Shown: in pieces, positions 1 to 12,649 of the stretch | Position numbering within the stretch: the stretch's first letter is position 1 | How the letters are laid out: every line of letters starts with the position of its first letter | Origin: Bromus sterilis | Lineage: Eukaryota; Streptophyta; Magnoliopsida; Poales; Poaceae | Length of the DNA stretch: 64,000 nt | Assembly: GCA_950022295.1 (NCBI GenBank) | Contig: OX465598.1 | Location: 172,688,001 to 172,752,000 of the forward strand | Direction of reading: 5' to 3' | The notes under the pieces: model-generated | Database searches by the model: none | Told to the model about the DNA's origin: nothing | Seen by the model: only the letters and a program-made list of their open reading frames with translations | Made by a program: the position numbers and the translations under genes

Positions 1-3000
1 TACTCATAGACAAGTCGCCTCAACCATATTATCGATTGAATTATAACACTTACATAAACATACTCCAGCCCGATCACTTAGTCGGGATCTCATGCGGGTC
101 AATCATACATCAAAGTGTACCACGTGACAGAGTCACGAGCAATCGCATCGCGATGCCCCAAGCTGCGCACATCTAAGGGCCACTTGGTGTATAAAAGACG
201 GCTGGCAAGAACACAACTAAGCTATCGAACCCCACACTAAGACATGCACGTTATAAACATACACGTAGCATACATATCCAGTGTGAACAGCAGGTATCAT
301 CACATAACTCGACAAGTACTTCTTTATTGACTTACACATAGAGCATACAAAGATCACATTTCTGTGATCAACATTACATCATACAACGGAAGAAAATTAG
401 GTTTGAGTACATACATGTTAATCAAATGGCTTAGAGAAGCCTTGTAAACATACATGCCCTTCCACGAGGGACCAGACTGCTGTCTGGAATTATACTACCA
501 AGGTCAACGTCGAGCTTCACGAAGGTGAATCCATCGGGGTATGGGTTCTCATCTAGAACATAGAATAAGCAAACGTGAGTATAAAGTCGTACTCAGCAAG
601 ACTTACATCAGAACTAAACTACTCATGCTCAAGTTTTAAGGTAAAGGAGGTGGGATTTCCACATGCAGAAGTGCCAGCTTTGACTTGGCTAGTCCTGAAC
701 TTCGAGTACCATACTTGAGGTAAGAAGCGTACACGAGTCCACTACCAAGTCTCCAACCAATACACCACTATGGATACTTCCTCGACTTCCCCACGAGGAA
801 GCACGCCATAGCACTCATGCTTATCTTGCGAGTTTTATAAGTATCCATTCAAGTTGTCTATGATCAAGTAAAGGTCTCCAAGTAGTCCATAACCGCGGAC
901 ACGGCTATTCGAATAGTTTATTAACCCTGCAGGGGTGTACATCTTCACAAGCATGTCATCACTTATGGCCTCGTTCTTGTCACCCTTCAAGCGGGTGCCG
1001 GACGTGGATGAAACCAAGGCACTACCCTCACATCACCTTCTCTAATATGGAGTCGACTACCTGAGTTTGTCACCGCTTGAGAGTCCGGCCGGTTCTACGA
1101 AACGGACTCAGATAATGCAAGGGACCGAGACGCCACCTTTGACAGATGGTTTCGCTGCCTCACAGGTCCACCCACATATCTATGCATAAGCCAAATGGAA
1201 AGCCCGAATCTAGTGTGACTCCTGGACCGGATCGGGTACGTAAAGAGGCTAAACGGGGCTCCCATAAACCCTACATATGGTCATACTCTCGGTCTTGGAT
1301 CACAAAACAGGAACTTGGGGCCTAGGGAAGTGTTCAACGAGACAACCCACTATGTACTCCTACACAGCCTCTCATCGTTCACCTTTGTTTAGGGTGGATT
1401 CACCAACACGTTATCATCAGCACCATTATGAGTATCCACCCCGACTCCCAAACAATGTAACCTCATTGTATCACTAAGCAGCAATAAGCAGTAACAGTTG
1501 CAGGGGCCACATGCTCATCATTCAACTCCATATCTACTAGGATTGTGGTTTACTTAATACAGTGACAAAATGATAGGTCATGCATCGGAATGGGTTCAAC
1601 TATGCGAAAGAACGTGTCTCGGTGATCTCCTAAACATGCATAAGCGAGACTGAGAGGGAAGTAGGATTTTATAGACATGATCAATGGGGTTTGCTTGCCT
1701 TGCTGACGATACACGGGTCTTAACGGTGGTCTTCTTCTTCGGGGGTGATCACCGTCTCGGAAGCACTGTTACCGGCACAATCATCAACAAGGGGGGCAAC
1801 ATTGAAATAGAATGCACATAAACATGATATAGTTTTCCATGATGTGATTGCTTCTGTTTTGTGGCAAATTCAATTTAAATGAAGTGTATTGCATTTGCAA
1901 TGCAAATTCAAACACCATATTCAAATTCAAATTATGCCATATGCATGTTTGCTACTGTTCACCCATTTTAAAATGGTCAAACATAGAAACAAGTTGCATA
2001 TTCATAATCCGTGCATTTTTCTGATAATTTTTTATATATTATATGTTTAATTTGGAGTCAGTATGAATTTTCTATGATTTTTCAAAGTTTAATTGATTTT
2101 CTGGATTTCTCTGATTTTCTTTTAATTAGAAAAGGACTTATTGTGTCATGCTGACATCAGCATGACGTGGGCGGCCTCTGGCCAGTGGGGTCCCCTTGTC
2201 AGTGTCACAGGGGGTTAATCCCCTGTTTAAATTAAACCGCTGATTAGATTAGTCCAAGGGGCCCACATGGCAGTGGCTAGGGGGGTTGATTAGGGGTGGG
2301 GTTAGTTCTAATTAACTTGGGCCCACCGGCGACATGACGACGGCGACTCGCCAGAGTGCCATTTTGGCCACGGCTTGGCGCGGGGATTGCACTGGAGTGC
2401 TCGTCATGCACGTCCGCATCACCTCGTGCCTACGGGGAAGGCTGGGGAAGGCTGGGGATGGCCGGAGCCTCGCCGGCGTTGAGGTTTGGCGGCAGCCGGA
2501 GCTCGGCTCGACGGGCACAGTGGTTTTTGACGCGGGAGAGGCCGGGGTTAGGGGCAAAAAGCAGAGGCGCTCACCCCGGAGTCAATGACGTCGACGGTGA
2601 GAGCTGGGAGGGCGCGGTGGCAGTGTATTTCCCGTCGAGGTCCTCGGTGGCCGGCGGCGAGTCGGCGGTGATGGCGTCGATTCGGGTGCTCCTCGGCTCG
2701 ATTGGCTGCGCGTGAAGACGTAGCCGTCGACGACAGTTCTTATGGGCACCACGGCGGGCAGATGGAGGCCGTTGGCCACGCGGGCTCGTCGGCGTGCTCT
2801 GCGGCGGTGCTCGGGCAAAGGCTAGTATGAGCAAGAGAGGGCGAGGTAGTGAACCAGAGGAGGGGGAAAAGGAACACGACGGCCAGGGCGTCTCCAGGGC
2901 GCGGGAAGAGGACACGGGGAAACAGGAGGTGGCCAGGGCGTCGCCGGCATGCTCGCCACGGCGGCAGCAGCCTGGCTGGCACGAGGAGGCTGACCAGCCT

Positions 3001-3497
3001 GCCCCTGGGCTGGGCTGCCTCGGTAAGTTGGGCCTCTTTGCCAGGTAGGCCTTTTCCGTTTTCTTTTTCTTTTTCTTTTCTTCCGTTTGTTGTGTCTTGC
3101 TAAAAAAATAGCTAGGCATTTTAGTAAAATGCCCAAATATATTTATAAATCCTAGGTGACCAGAAGCAATTCACTTTTAGAATTTGGGCACTTTTGAAAT
3201 TCAATTAATTTGAATTTCAATTCAAATAGGGGTCAAATTTAATTTCCAAGGCACATTTTGAATTTTAGAAAATTCCATGGGCATGGGAATGAACCCAAAC
3301 CACTTTTGAAATGATCACCATCATTTATAGGAATTTTCCAAATGTTCAAATGATTTTTGGAAAAAGATTTTTATCTGGCCATTTGAATTAATTTCTTAGA
3401 GTTTTTCTTTTCCCCATTTTTGAATTTCTTTTTGAATTTCCTTCATGATGCAAAGGATCAACAAGCCCTATCACTTACCCAAGTTGGGGTTCTGACA
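1..3497 (-). repeat. 3' LTR of element A (218 bp missing at the window edge)
   Basis: The LTR is aligned throughout by eye with 7739-8349 plus 24908-27797. Its coding-strand start, TGTCAGAACC, is at 3497. A G-rich polypurine tract (plus strand actcgcccccactcaac, 3498-3514) abuts it on the internal side. The LTR has an AT-rich part (about 3060-3500), a GC-rich part (about 2330-3060) and a part rich in short stem-loops (about 350-600, near the LTR 3' end). No conserved protein is recognised in the GC-rich part. Confidence 0.92.
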
Positions 3498-3514
3498 ACT
3501 CGCCCCCACTCAAC
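3498..3514 (-). other. Polypurine tract of element A
   Basis: On the coding strand this is a G-rich run (GAGTGGGGGCGAGT) immediately before the 3' LTR start TGTCAGAA. This is the normal place for plus-strand DNA priming in LTR retrotransposons. The equivalent site in element B is at 12133-12150. Confidence 0.8.
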
Positions 3515-6284
3515 AGAATCTCGTCTTGAGGTTCAGAAGTCGTCGGGAGGAAGGTGGGGTACACGGCACGGAGGCAGTCTTCTCTTTCCCAGGTTGCTTC
3601 CTTTTTGGGTTATGTGACCATTGCACTTTGAGAAACTTGATCTTCTGACGATGAGTGACACGATCTGCTGAATCAAGAGTACGAACGGGGTACTCTCGAT
3701 AAGAAAGGTCATCTTGGAGATCAAGCGTTTCATGGTCGACTTCGCGGATGGGGTCCTTGAAACAACGCCTGAGTTGTGACACATGGAATACATCATGTAC
3801 TCGGGAAAGGTGCGGGGGTAGTTCAAGTTGGTAGGCAAGTTCTCCACGTTTAGCAAGAATGCGGAAAGGTCCAATGTAACGTGGGGCCAACTTGCCTTTG
3901 ATACCGAATCGTTGGGTTCCCTTCAGAGGAGTAACCCGAAGGTAAGCCTTCTCATCCAGATTGTAGCTTTCTGGCCTATGATGAGGATCATAGTAGCTCT
4001 TCTGACGAGACTGGGCTGTTTTCAATTGCTCACAAACAATGCGAACCTTCTCTTCTGCTTCATGGATCATATCCGGTCCAAAGAATTGTCTTTCACCGGT
4101 TTCTGACCAGTTTAGGGGTGTTCGACATCTTCGTCCATAGAGGAGTTCAAAAGGAGCCATGTTCAGACTAGATTGGAAACTATTGTCATAAGAAAATTCG
4201 GAAAATGGAAGAGACTTCTCCCAATTCTTTCCAAAATATATAACACAAGCTCTGAGCATGTCTTCCAAGATTTGATTAACCCTTTCAACTTGACCGCTAG
4301 ATTGAGGGTGGAAAGCTGAACTAAAGGAGAGATGAGTTACCATAGCATTTTGAAAACTTTCCCAGAATCTAGTGGTGAAAAGGCTACCACGATCAGAATT
4401 GATTTCCAAAGGAACACCGTGAAGAGACACAATTCTAGAGACATACAAGTCCGCCAACTGACTAGCAGTTATAGACTCGCGAACAGGAAGGAAGTGAGAA
4501 ACTTTTGAGAGTCGGTCAATGACCACGAAGATGGCATCATTTCCTTTCTGGGTTTTTGGAAAGCCGGTGATGAAGTGCATACCGACCTTGTCCCATTTCC
4601 ACTCGGGAATAGACAATGGTTGAAGAGTACCAGCAGGTCTTTGGTGTTCTGCCTTAATGCGACAACAAACATCACATTCGGCAACAAATTGTGCAATGTC
4701 TCTCTTCATCCGGGTCCACCAAAATCTCTGGCGTAGATCTCGGTACATTTTCGTGCTACCGGGATGAATGGAGAGGGGAGTGTCATGAGCTTCCCTAAGG
4801 ATCATCTGCCTTAGGTCTTGATTCTCAGGGACAACTAAACGATTTTCAAAGAATATCGTTCCTTGATCATTTGTAGAGAAACATTTAGAATCTCCGCTAG
4901 CAATATTCTCCTTGATCTCTCGAATACCACTATCTTGTTTTTGGGAGGCTATGATTTGATCCTCAAGGGTTGGTTTCGCCACCAGGGTAGAAAGAGTTCC
5001 ATGAGGAACTATCTCCAGATTGAGCTTGCGAAATTCCTCATGAAGAAGTGGTTGATACTGTTGTAACATGAGGTTGTTACAATACGACTTACGACTTAGT
5101 GCATCAGCCATGAAATTGGCTTTGCCTGGGGTGTAAGAAATTCCTAAGTCATAATCTTTTATCAACTCTATCCATCGTCTTTGCCTGAGATTAAGATCTG
5201 GCTGGGTGAATATGTATTTGAGGCTTTGGTGGTCGGAATAGATCTCACAACGATTACCAAGGAGGTAATGTCGCCAAGTCTTCAGGGCATGAACTACGGC
5301 AGCGAGCTCAAGATCATGGGTAGGATAGTTCTCTTCATGTGGACGCAACTGGCGTGAAGCATAAGCTACCACATGTCTATCTTGCATAAGTATGCATCCT
5401 AACCCTTGCCGTGAAGCATCACAATAGATCTCGAAATCCCTTTTGGTGTCTGGAGGCGCAAGTACGGGTGCAGAAGTCAATCTTCTTTTTAGCTCTTGAA
5501 ATCTTTCCTCGCTCTTGGGGGTCCATTGGAATTTCTTATCTTTCTTGAGAAGTTCAGTTAGAGGCTTTGCAACTTTGGAGAAGTTCTCTACGAAGCCAAG
5601 AAAACTCCTAACATGCTTAACCGATTCAGGTGGAGTCCAGTCAAGGACGGCATGAAATCTCTCGGGATTGACAGCAATGCCTTTGGCAGAAATCACGTGC
5701 CCTAAGTAGGTCACTTCTGGTAGCCAAAATTCACACTTGGAGAACTTGGGATAAAGGCGATGCTCTCGAAGTTTCATCAATACCAACCTAAGATGTTCTG
5801 CGTGCTCTTCTTCGTTCTTCGAGTAGATGAGAATTTCATCAAGATAAACCACAAATTTTTTATCTAGGTACTCCATGAAGATCGAATTCATCAAGTGCGA
5901 GAATGTGGCGGGGGCATGATTGACTGGGAGTGTACCAAGGATGACGTTAGAAGTAGCAGTGGTTTCCTCAACTGAGATTTGGTTCACATATCCACTACCT
6001 GTGACTGAAAGCTTTGCTGGAAAGGTTTTGGTGGTTGATTTCTTTGGAGGCTTATGACTAGGTCTACAGGGTGCCACCAACACTGTAGGGCATTGTCGGA
6101 AGTAATAGCCTGTTAGACCACACGTGAAACACATCCTGCCTGAATTGCTGGGAGAAGGATTACTTGATTGCACACCATCATTCCTGGGAGGAACAACGTG
6201 TTGAGGTGGATGGCATATATTGGACGGTGGCCTCTGAAGAAAGTTTTGAGGTATGCCACTAGTTGGGATCCATATTCTGCGTTT
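3510..6284 (-). pseudogene. pol of element A (zinc knuckle, RT C-half, RNase H, integrase, chromodomain), protease and RT N-half deleted
   Basis: An 887-codon open frame (3510-6173) continues upstream in frame to the gag stop at 6285. Compared with element B, about 295 codons are missing in frame between residues 86 and 87. That removes the aspartic protease and the fingers/first catalytic Asp of RT. Remaining order: gag zinc knuckle (about 15-28), RT palm, RNase H (YCDAS, DLELAA, IYSDH), integrase HHCC and core, then chromodomain (REYPVR...IKFLKVQW). Several essential positions are altered: the knuckle His is Tyr (CFTCGLTGYY), the RT motif is YLDE instead of YLDD (110-113), and the first integrase catalytic Asp is His (VGMHF, about residue 530). 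The chromodomain end is shifted out of frame. The frame is open but the product could not be autonomous. Confidence 0.9.
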
Positions 6285-7049
6285 CTAAGGGGCTGATCTT
6301 GAAGAAGGAGCAAGCTCAAGAGCATGCTTGCGAGACTCTTCGAACACTTCATTGCCATGCTCAGCTCTGAAGGATCTTATGACTAAATCCTCAAAGGTGG
6401 CAAATTCAAGGAGGTTAAGATCATGACGAAGGATGGGGCAAAGTCCCTTACGGAACCTTGCCTGCTTTCTGGCATGGGTGGTGATCTCATCTTGGGTATA
6501 ACGAGCAAGACGGTTTAACTCCGTCACATACTCATGAATGCACATATCTCCTTGAGTCAGATTGGAGAACTCTTCCTTCTTGCGCTCCATTAACTCATCT
6601 AGAAGGTGGTACCCTCGAAAGGCATCACGGAACTCCTGCCAAGTCACTATGTGACCATCAGACTGCATCGCAACATAGTTCTCCCAACATTCAGCAGCAG
6701 CATCTTCCAGAAAGTATACCGCAAATATAACTCGATCATTGGGAGCAACATGTGCCGTGTCAAGCTTACGCTCGATGGAACGGAGCCAATCATCGGCTTC
6801 AAGGGGCTCAGAAGAACATCGGAATACCGGTGGTTTGAGGATGATGAAGTCCTGAATGCTTACAACCACATTACGATGGTGGGCGGTATTCTGCTCGATG
6901 AGCTCCTGAAGGCGTGTTTGATCACGTCGATTCTTCTCAGCTTCCATCATGATTTCCGCCGCAGAAGGCGGTGGTGGAGGTGCATCATCATTTCGATTCC
7001 GATCACGGTCTCGATTGCGACAAACAACACTACGAATTCCACCTGACAT
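6285..7049 (-). pseudogene. gag of element A, ended by an in-frame TAG
   Basis: A 254-codon frame encodes the capsid part of a Gypsy gag. It has an Arg/Asp-rich start, a PPPPP stretch, then the retrotransposon gag domain (SSEPLEADDWLRSIER, ENYVAM, WQEFRDAFRGYH, EYVTELNRLARY) at about residues 75-235. It is in the same frame as the downstream pol (7049 and 6173 differ by 876 bases). It is separated from pol only by TAG at 6285-6287. The matching codon in element B is CAG, so one C-to-T change created the stop. Intact copies would therefore make one Gag-Pol reading frame. The start is the first Met after the leader. Confidence 0.9.
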
Positions 7050-7504
7050 CCTGTGTGATAAAAATCAATAATCAGAACAGGTTGTACGATGGAATCAAAG
7101 ATAAGAGGACATGATTTCAGAAGAAAAGATCATAATGCAAAGGCAATGATTCATAGAAACACGGGATAAATCGGGAAGCATAACGGCTACACCGGGATGG
7201 AGAATGAAACAACCTTGAAGAGATTGGACAGAACATCTTCAAGGAACTCAAAATACGGACACTCTGGACGACCACAACAATCCTACGGCTCAAAAGAAGC
7301 AATCAACGAGATGTTCTAGTAAGACATAGATGAGCCTAGTCCTATCTTCCCGTAGAAAAGATGAGGGTGACTCAGAATTCAGATCGATGAGAGTAAGGAG
7401 AAAAAGAAGCCTTACGTTGTTCCCTTTATACCCAAGTAACTATATAACTATAGAATGCTAGACTCGACTTCGACCAAGGGTTGAATAATCCTACAGACAG
7501 TCCT

Positions 7505-7516
7505 GCTCTGATACCA
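7505..7516 (-). other. Primer binding site of element A (initiator tRNA-Met type)
   Basis: The coding strand reads TGGTATCAGAGC four bases after the 5' LTR end (7521). This complements the 3' end of plant initiator methionine tRNA, the usual primer of chromoviruses. Confidence 0.92.
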
Positions 7517-7520
7517 AGTC

Positions 7521-8349
7521 TGTCGGGACCCGGAATATGCATATGTAACTCCAGTCACAACTCAATCTTATGGAGAGCCGAGAGCCGTACCCACTTGTCT
7601 AACCAGACATGGCCAAGCACAGAACACTCTCGGAAAGCATCGCACATGAGGGGCATCCCATCCAGGCCGGATGATCAACTAAGATGGGTCCTCATCGCCC
7701 GCTCACAAGTCTAAATGATTATGGGTAGTGAAATCCCATACTCATAGACAAGTCGCCTCAACCATATTATAGATTGAATTATAACACTTACATAAACAGA
7801 CTCCAGCCCGATCACTTAGTCGGGATCTCGGGCGGGCTCAATCATACATCAAAGTGTGCCACGTGACAGAGTCACGAGCAATCGCATCGCGATGCCCCAA
7901 GCTGCGCACATCTAAGGGCCACTTGGTGTATAAAAGATCGCCGGCAAGAACACAACTAAGCTATCGAACCCCACACTAAGACATGTACGTTATAATCATA
8001 CACGCAGCATACATGTCCAGTGTGAACAAAAGGTATCATCACATAACTCTACAAGTACTTCTTTATTGACTTACACATAGAGTATACAAAGATCACATGT
8101 CTGTGATCAACATTACATCATACAACAGAAGCAAATTAGGTCTGAGTACAGACAAGTTCAACAAATGGCTTAGAGAAGCCTTGTAAACATACATGCCCTT
8201 CCACGAGGGACCAGACTGCTGTCTGGAACTATACTACCAAGGTCAACGTCGAGCTTCACGAAGTTAACTCCATCGGATTTCGGGTTCTCATCTAAAACAT
8301 AGAATAAGCAAACGTGAGTACAAAGTCGTACTCAGCAAGACATACATCA
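7521..8349 (-). repeat. 5' LTR of element A, part 1 (LTR 3' end)
   Basis: It starts (plus sense) with TGTCGGGACC directly after the primer binding site and breaks at 8349, where element B begins. The last five bases, CATCA (8345-8349), are one copy of B's target-site duplication. The unbroken site is visible in the 3' LTR at about 609-613. It contains the stem-loop series at 8091-8333. Confidence 0.93.
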
Positions 8350-11300
8350 TTTCGGGACCCGGGGTTAGCGTATGTAATTCCAGTCACGATACAATCACAT
8401 GGAGAGCCGAGAGCCGTACCCACTTGTCTAAGCAGACAAGGCCAAGCACAGAAGTCTCTCGGAAAGCATCAAACGTGAGGGGCATCCCATCCAGGCCGGA
8501 TGATCAACTGAGATGGGTCCTCAACGTCCGCTCACAAGTCTAAATGCTTATGGGTGGTGAATCCCATACTCATAGACAAGTCGCCTCAACCATGTTATCG
8601 ATTGGATCCTAACTCTTACATAGACTTACTCCAGCCCGATCACTTAGTCGGGGTCTAGGGAGGGCTCGATCATACAACAAAGTGTGCACTTGACAAAGTC
8701 ACGAGCAATCGCATCGCGATTCCCCAAGCTGCGCACATCTAAGGGCCACTTGGTATATAAAAGACCGCCAGCCAGATCACAACTAAGGTCTCGAAAACCC
8801 ATACTAAGACATGCATGTTATAAACATACATGCAGCACACATGCCTAGTATGAACAGCAGGTAGCATCACATAACTCTACAAAATACTCTTCATTGATAT
8901 ACACATAGAGCATACAAAGATCACATGTCTGTGATCAACATTACATCATACAACGGAAGAAAATTAGGTCTGAGTACAGACAAGTTTAAAAAATGGCTTA
9001 GAGAAGCCTTGTAAACAAACATGCTCTTCCACGAGGGACCAGACTGCTGTCTGGGACTATGCTAACTTAGTCAACGTCGAGCTTCACGAAGGTGATTCCA
9101 TCGGGGTCCGGTTCTTATCTAAAACATAGAATAAGCAAACGTGAGTACAAAGTCGTACTCAGCAAGACTTACATCAGAACTACACTACTCATGCTCAAGT
9201 ATCAAGGAAAAGGGGGTGGGGTTTCATCAAGCAGAAGTGCCAGCTTTGACTTGGCTATTCCTGAACTATGAATACCAGACTTGAGGTAAGAAGCGTACAC
9301 GAGTCCACTACATCTCCAACCAATACAGCACTATGGTTACTTCCTCGACTTGCCCACGAGGAAGCACACCATAGCACTCACACTTATCTTGGTGTATTTT
9401 AGAAGTATCTAGTTCAAGTTGTCTAATAATCAGGTACAGGTTCCAAGTAGTCCTTAACCGCGGACGCGGCTATTCGAATAGTTTTGTTAGCCTTGCAAGG
9501 GTGTAAGCTACACACACATGACCATCGGTTACCGCCAGGTCTCACCACCGTTCAAGAGGTGACAGCGATGATGTTCACCACGACACTTTGCTCACAACCG
9601 GTCTATTCCAGGAGTCGACTATCTGAGTTTGTCACCGCTCGAGAGTCCGGCCAGATCAACGAAACGGACCCAGACAATGTAGGCAACCGAGACGCCACCT
9701 CCGACAGATGGTTTCACTGTCTCACAGATCCACCCACATATCTAGGATGATGCAACATTTCCACTCACTCTTTTTCTATGCATATGTCAAAAGGAAGGCC
9801 CGAACTAATGTGACTCCTGGACGTCGACACGGATCAAGGTACTAGGCCGAGAGGGGTCAGTGAGCCCAATGTGTGGTTGTACTCTTTGTCTTGGATTACC
9901 ATACAAGAACTCGGAGCTTAAGGCGGTGTTCAACGAGACAACCCACTGTGTACTCCTACACAGCCTCTCATCGTTCACCTTGTATTTGGGTGGATTCACC
10001 GACACAGTTTCACTTTCATCAACACCATGTTCACTATCATCCCGACTCACATCAAAAGCAACCTCACGGTAACACTAAGCATGCAATAAGCTGTAGCAGT
10101 TGCAGGGGCTTCATGATATCAAGCAACTCCTATGTCAGCTAGGATTGTGGTTTTCTTACTACTGTGACAAGATGATAGGTCATGCATCGGATATGGGTTC
10201 AACTATGCGGTAGAATCGATACAAGATGATCTTCCTAAACATGCATAAGCGAGACTAAGAGGGAATTGGGATTTTATAGACATGATCAATGGGGTTTGCT
10301 TGCCTTGCTGACGAGGTTCGATATCGGGGTCTTCAACGAAGGGGGTGCCTCCGGTTCCGGTTGCACGTCTATCGAGCAAACAATCAAACAAGGTATAAAT
10401 TTATTTGCATTGCTCAAACACATGATCAATATTGAAATGGTGATGTTCTTGGTCACAATGTGGGTACAATTCCATTTAAAAGAAGTCAAATGCAAAGTCA
10501 TTTGCAAATGTGCTTCAAATTTGAATTTGAAATAAAGCCATATGGATGTTTTGCACTGTTCACCCATTTTAAAATGGTCAAACATGAAAACAGAGCCCAT
10601 ATTCATAATCCTTGGATTTTTCTGATATTTTTAGACATATTATTTATTAAATTTGGAGTTAAAATGAATTAGTTAGGATTTTCCAAAGTTTAATCAATTT
10701 TTTGTAATTTCTGGAATAATTTAAATCTCTGGAAAACCTTTATTGCGACAGCATGAGGTCAGGGTGATGTCATAGGGGGACTGACAGGTGGGGTCGGGGT
10801 GTCAGTGGCAGTGGGTTTAAACCCGGTTTAATTTAATTAAACAGGGTCATTAAGGGGGGCCAGTGCCCACGAGTCAGTGACCCATGGGGTCAATTAGAGG
10901 GTGATTAGCCCCTAATTAACCTGGCCGGCCGGCGTTTAGCCGCCGGTGGCCATGGCTACGGCGTAGGGTCGCCGGAGTGGCTTCCCGGACACCAGGGGCC
11001 TTGCAGAGGGTACCGTTCGGCTCCCCGTGGCCTCGCACATACGATGGACTAGTCCATCGTCGCCGGGGAGGACCACGTCGTCGGCGGCTTCAACTTTCGC
11101 GGCGGCCGGAGCCACTGGAAGAAGGCGTCGACGATTGGGGGCACGGGAGGAGCCGGGGTTAGGGGGAAACGAACCTAGAGCTCACCGGGAGGGTAAAGGA
11201 GAAGCCAGGGGAGGCAGAGAAGGTTGGTCGGCGACGTATTTCGAGCTCGAAGCCCATGGTGGCCGGCGGGAGGAAGTTGGAGCTGGCATCCGCTCTGGGG

Positions 11301-12132
11301 CCTGTGAGCTCGAATTGATGACTCAAGTCGACGAAGAAGACGACCGCGGTTCTGATGGACACGTTGGTGCGGTGCCTCGTCATCGTTGTCCATGCAGAAG
11401 CTCGCCGGCGTCCTCCGGCTGTGCTCGGGCTTGCGCGAGATCCGCGAGGTAGGAGAACAGGGGCGACCCGTGGAAGAGAGGGAAGGTACGGGGGTGCTCT
11501 GGGGCTTGCGTGGCGCGAGAAGGAAGGCAGGGGAGGCCTAGACGTCTTCTCCACGTCGAGGTGGCCGTCGGCATGCTCTGGCCGCCACGGAGCAGCTTTG
11601 GGGCGAGGGGGTAGAAGACGACAACGCCTCGCGCTGGGCTGGGCCGGCGAGAAGAGGTGGGCCTTCGCCCGTGGGCGCAAGGTAAGCCCCTCTTCACTGT
11701 TTTTCTTTTATTTCTTCTGACATTTGTTCTGTTTTGATAAAACAAATATCAAAACATTTTATAAAAATGTCCAAACAATTTTATAAATCCTAGGTGACCA
11801 GTAGCTAGTCACATAAAGAATTTGGACATTTTTGAAATTCAATAAATTTGAATTTCAATTCAAATAGGGGTAAACTTTAATTTCCAGGGCACATTTTGAA
11901 TTTTTGAATATTCCATGGGCATGGGAAATCCCCAAACCACTTTTGCAATGATCAGCAACAATTCTAGGAATTTTCCAAACATTCAAATGATTTTTGGAAT
12001 TTTATTTATCTGGCCATTTGATTTAATTTCTCAGGGCTTCCTGCTTCCCCATTATTGAATTTCATTTGAATTTTTGCATGATGCAAAGGGCACAATCAAA
12101 CCCTAGCACTTACCCTAGTTGGGGTTCTGACA
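8350..12132 (-). repeat. 3' LTR of element B
   Basis: 3783 bp. The plus-sense start is TTTCGGGACC rather than TGTCGGGACC, a single change in the terminal dinucleotide. The other end is GGTTCTGACA at 12132, followed by the G-rich polypurine tract on the coding strand (12133-12150). It differs from the 5' LTR by substitutions and indels. For example, about 54 bp at roughly 11050-11105 are absent at 23887 in the 5' copy. Confidence 0.93.
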
Positions 12133-12159
12133 ACTCACCCCCACTCAAAAGAATCTCGT

Positions 12160-12649
12160 CCCGAGATTCAGAAGTCGTCGGGAGGAAGGTGGGGTACTCG
12201 GCACGGAGACGGTCTTCTCTTTCCCATGTTGCTTCTCTCTTGGAGTGATGTGACCATTGAACTTTAAGGAACTTGATCTTCTGACGGCGAGTGACACGCT
12301 CTACGGAATCAAGAATACGAACAGGGTACTCTCGCTAAGAAAGGTCATCTTGGAGATCAAGCGTTTCATGGTCGACTTCGCGGATGGGGTCCTTGAAGCA
12401 ACGCCTGGGTTGTGACACATGGAATACATCATGTACTTGGGAAAGGTGCAGAGGTAGTTCAAGTTGGTAGGCAACTTCTCCACGTTTAGCAAGAATGCGG
12501 AAAGGTCCGATGTAACGTGGGGCCAACTTGCCTTTGATACCGAATCGTTGGGTTCCCTTCAGAGGAGTAACCCGGAGGTAAGCCTTCTCATCAATATTGT
12601 AGCTCTCCTCTCTATGATGACGATCATAGTAGCTCTTTTGACGAGACTA
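12160..12649 (-). pseudogene. 3' end of element B pol: integrase C-terminus and chromodomain behind two stop codons
   Basis: Downstream of TAG at 12647-12649 the same frame continues with the integrase C-terminal module (APRYIGPFRILAKRGEVAYQ, VHDVFHVSQ), then a second TAG at 12335-12337, then the chromodomain start (REYPVR). At the first stop element A reads CAG. At the second, element A reads a Tyr codon. The first change is C to T in a CAG (CHG) context and the second is a transversion. Chromodomains at this place are thought to guide integration to particular chromatin. B's integrase would end without this module unless the stops are read through. Confidence 0.86.

Noticed and set aside
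2334..3136. Overlapping open frames on both strands in the GC-rich part of LTR A (also 11027-11745, 18356-19412, 23768-24519, 26639-27439)
   Set aside because: All lie at the same place in LTRs of one family, differ between copies by frame-breaking indels, overlap on both strands and show no domain. They follow from high GC.
7505..7516. tRNA gene suggested by TGGTATCAGAGC (also 21172-21183)
   Set aside because: Only the 12-base primer complement is present; there is no cloverleaf.
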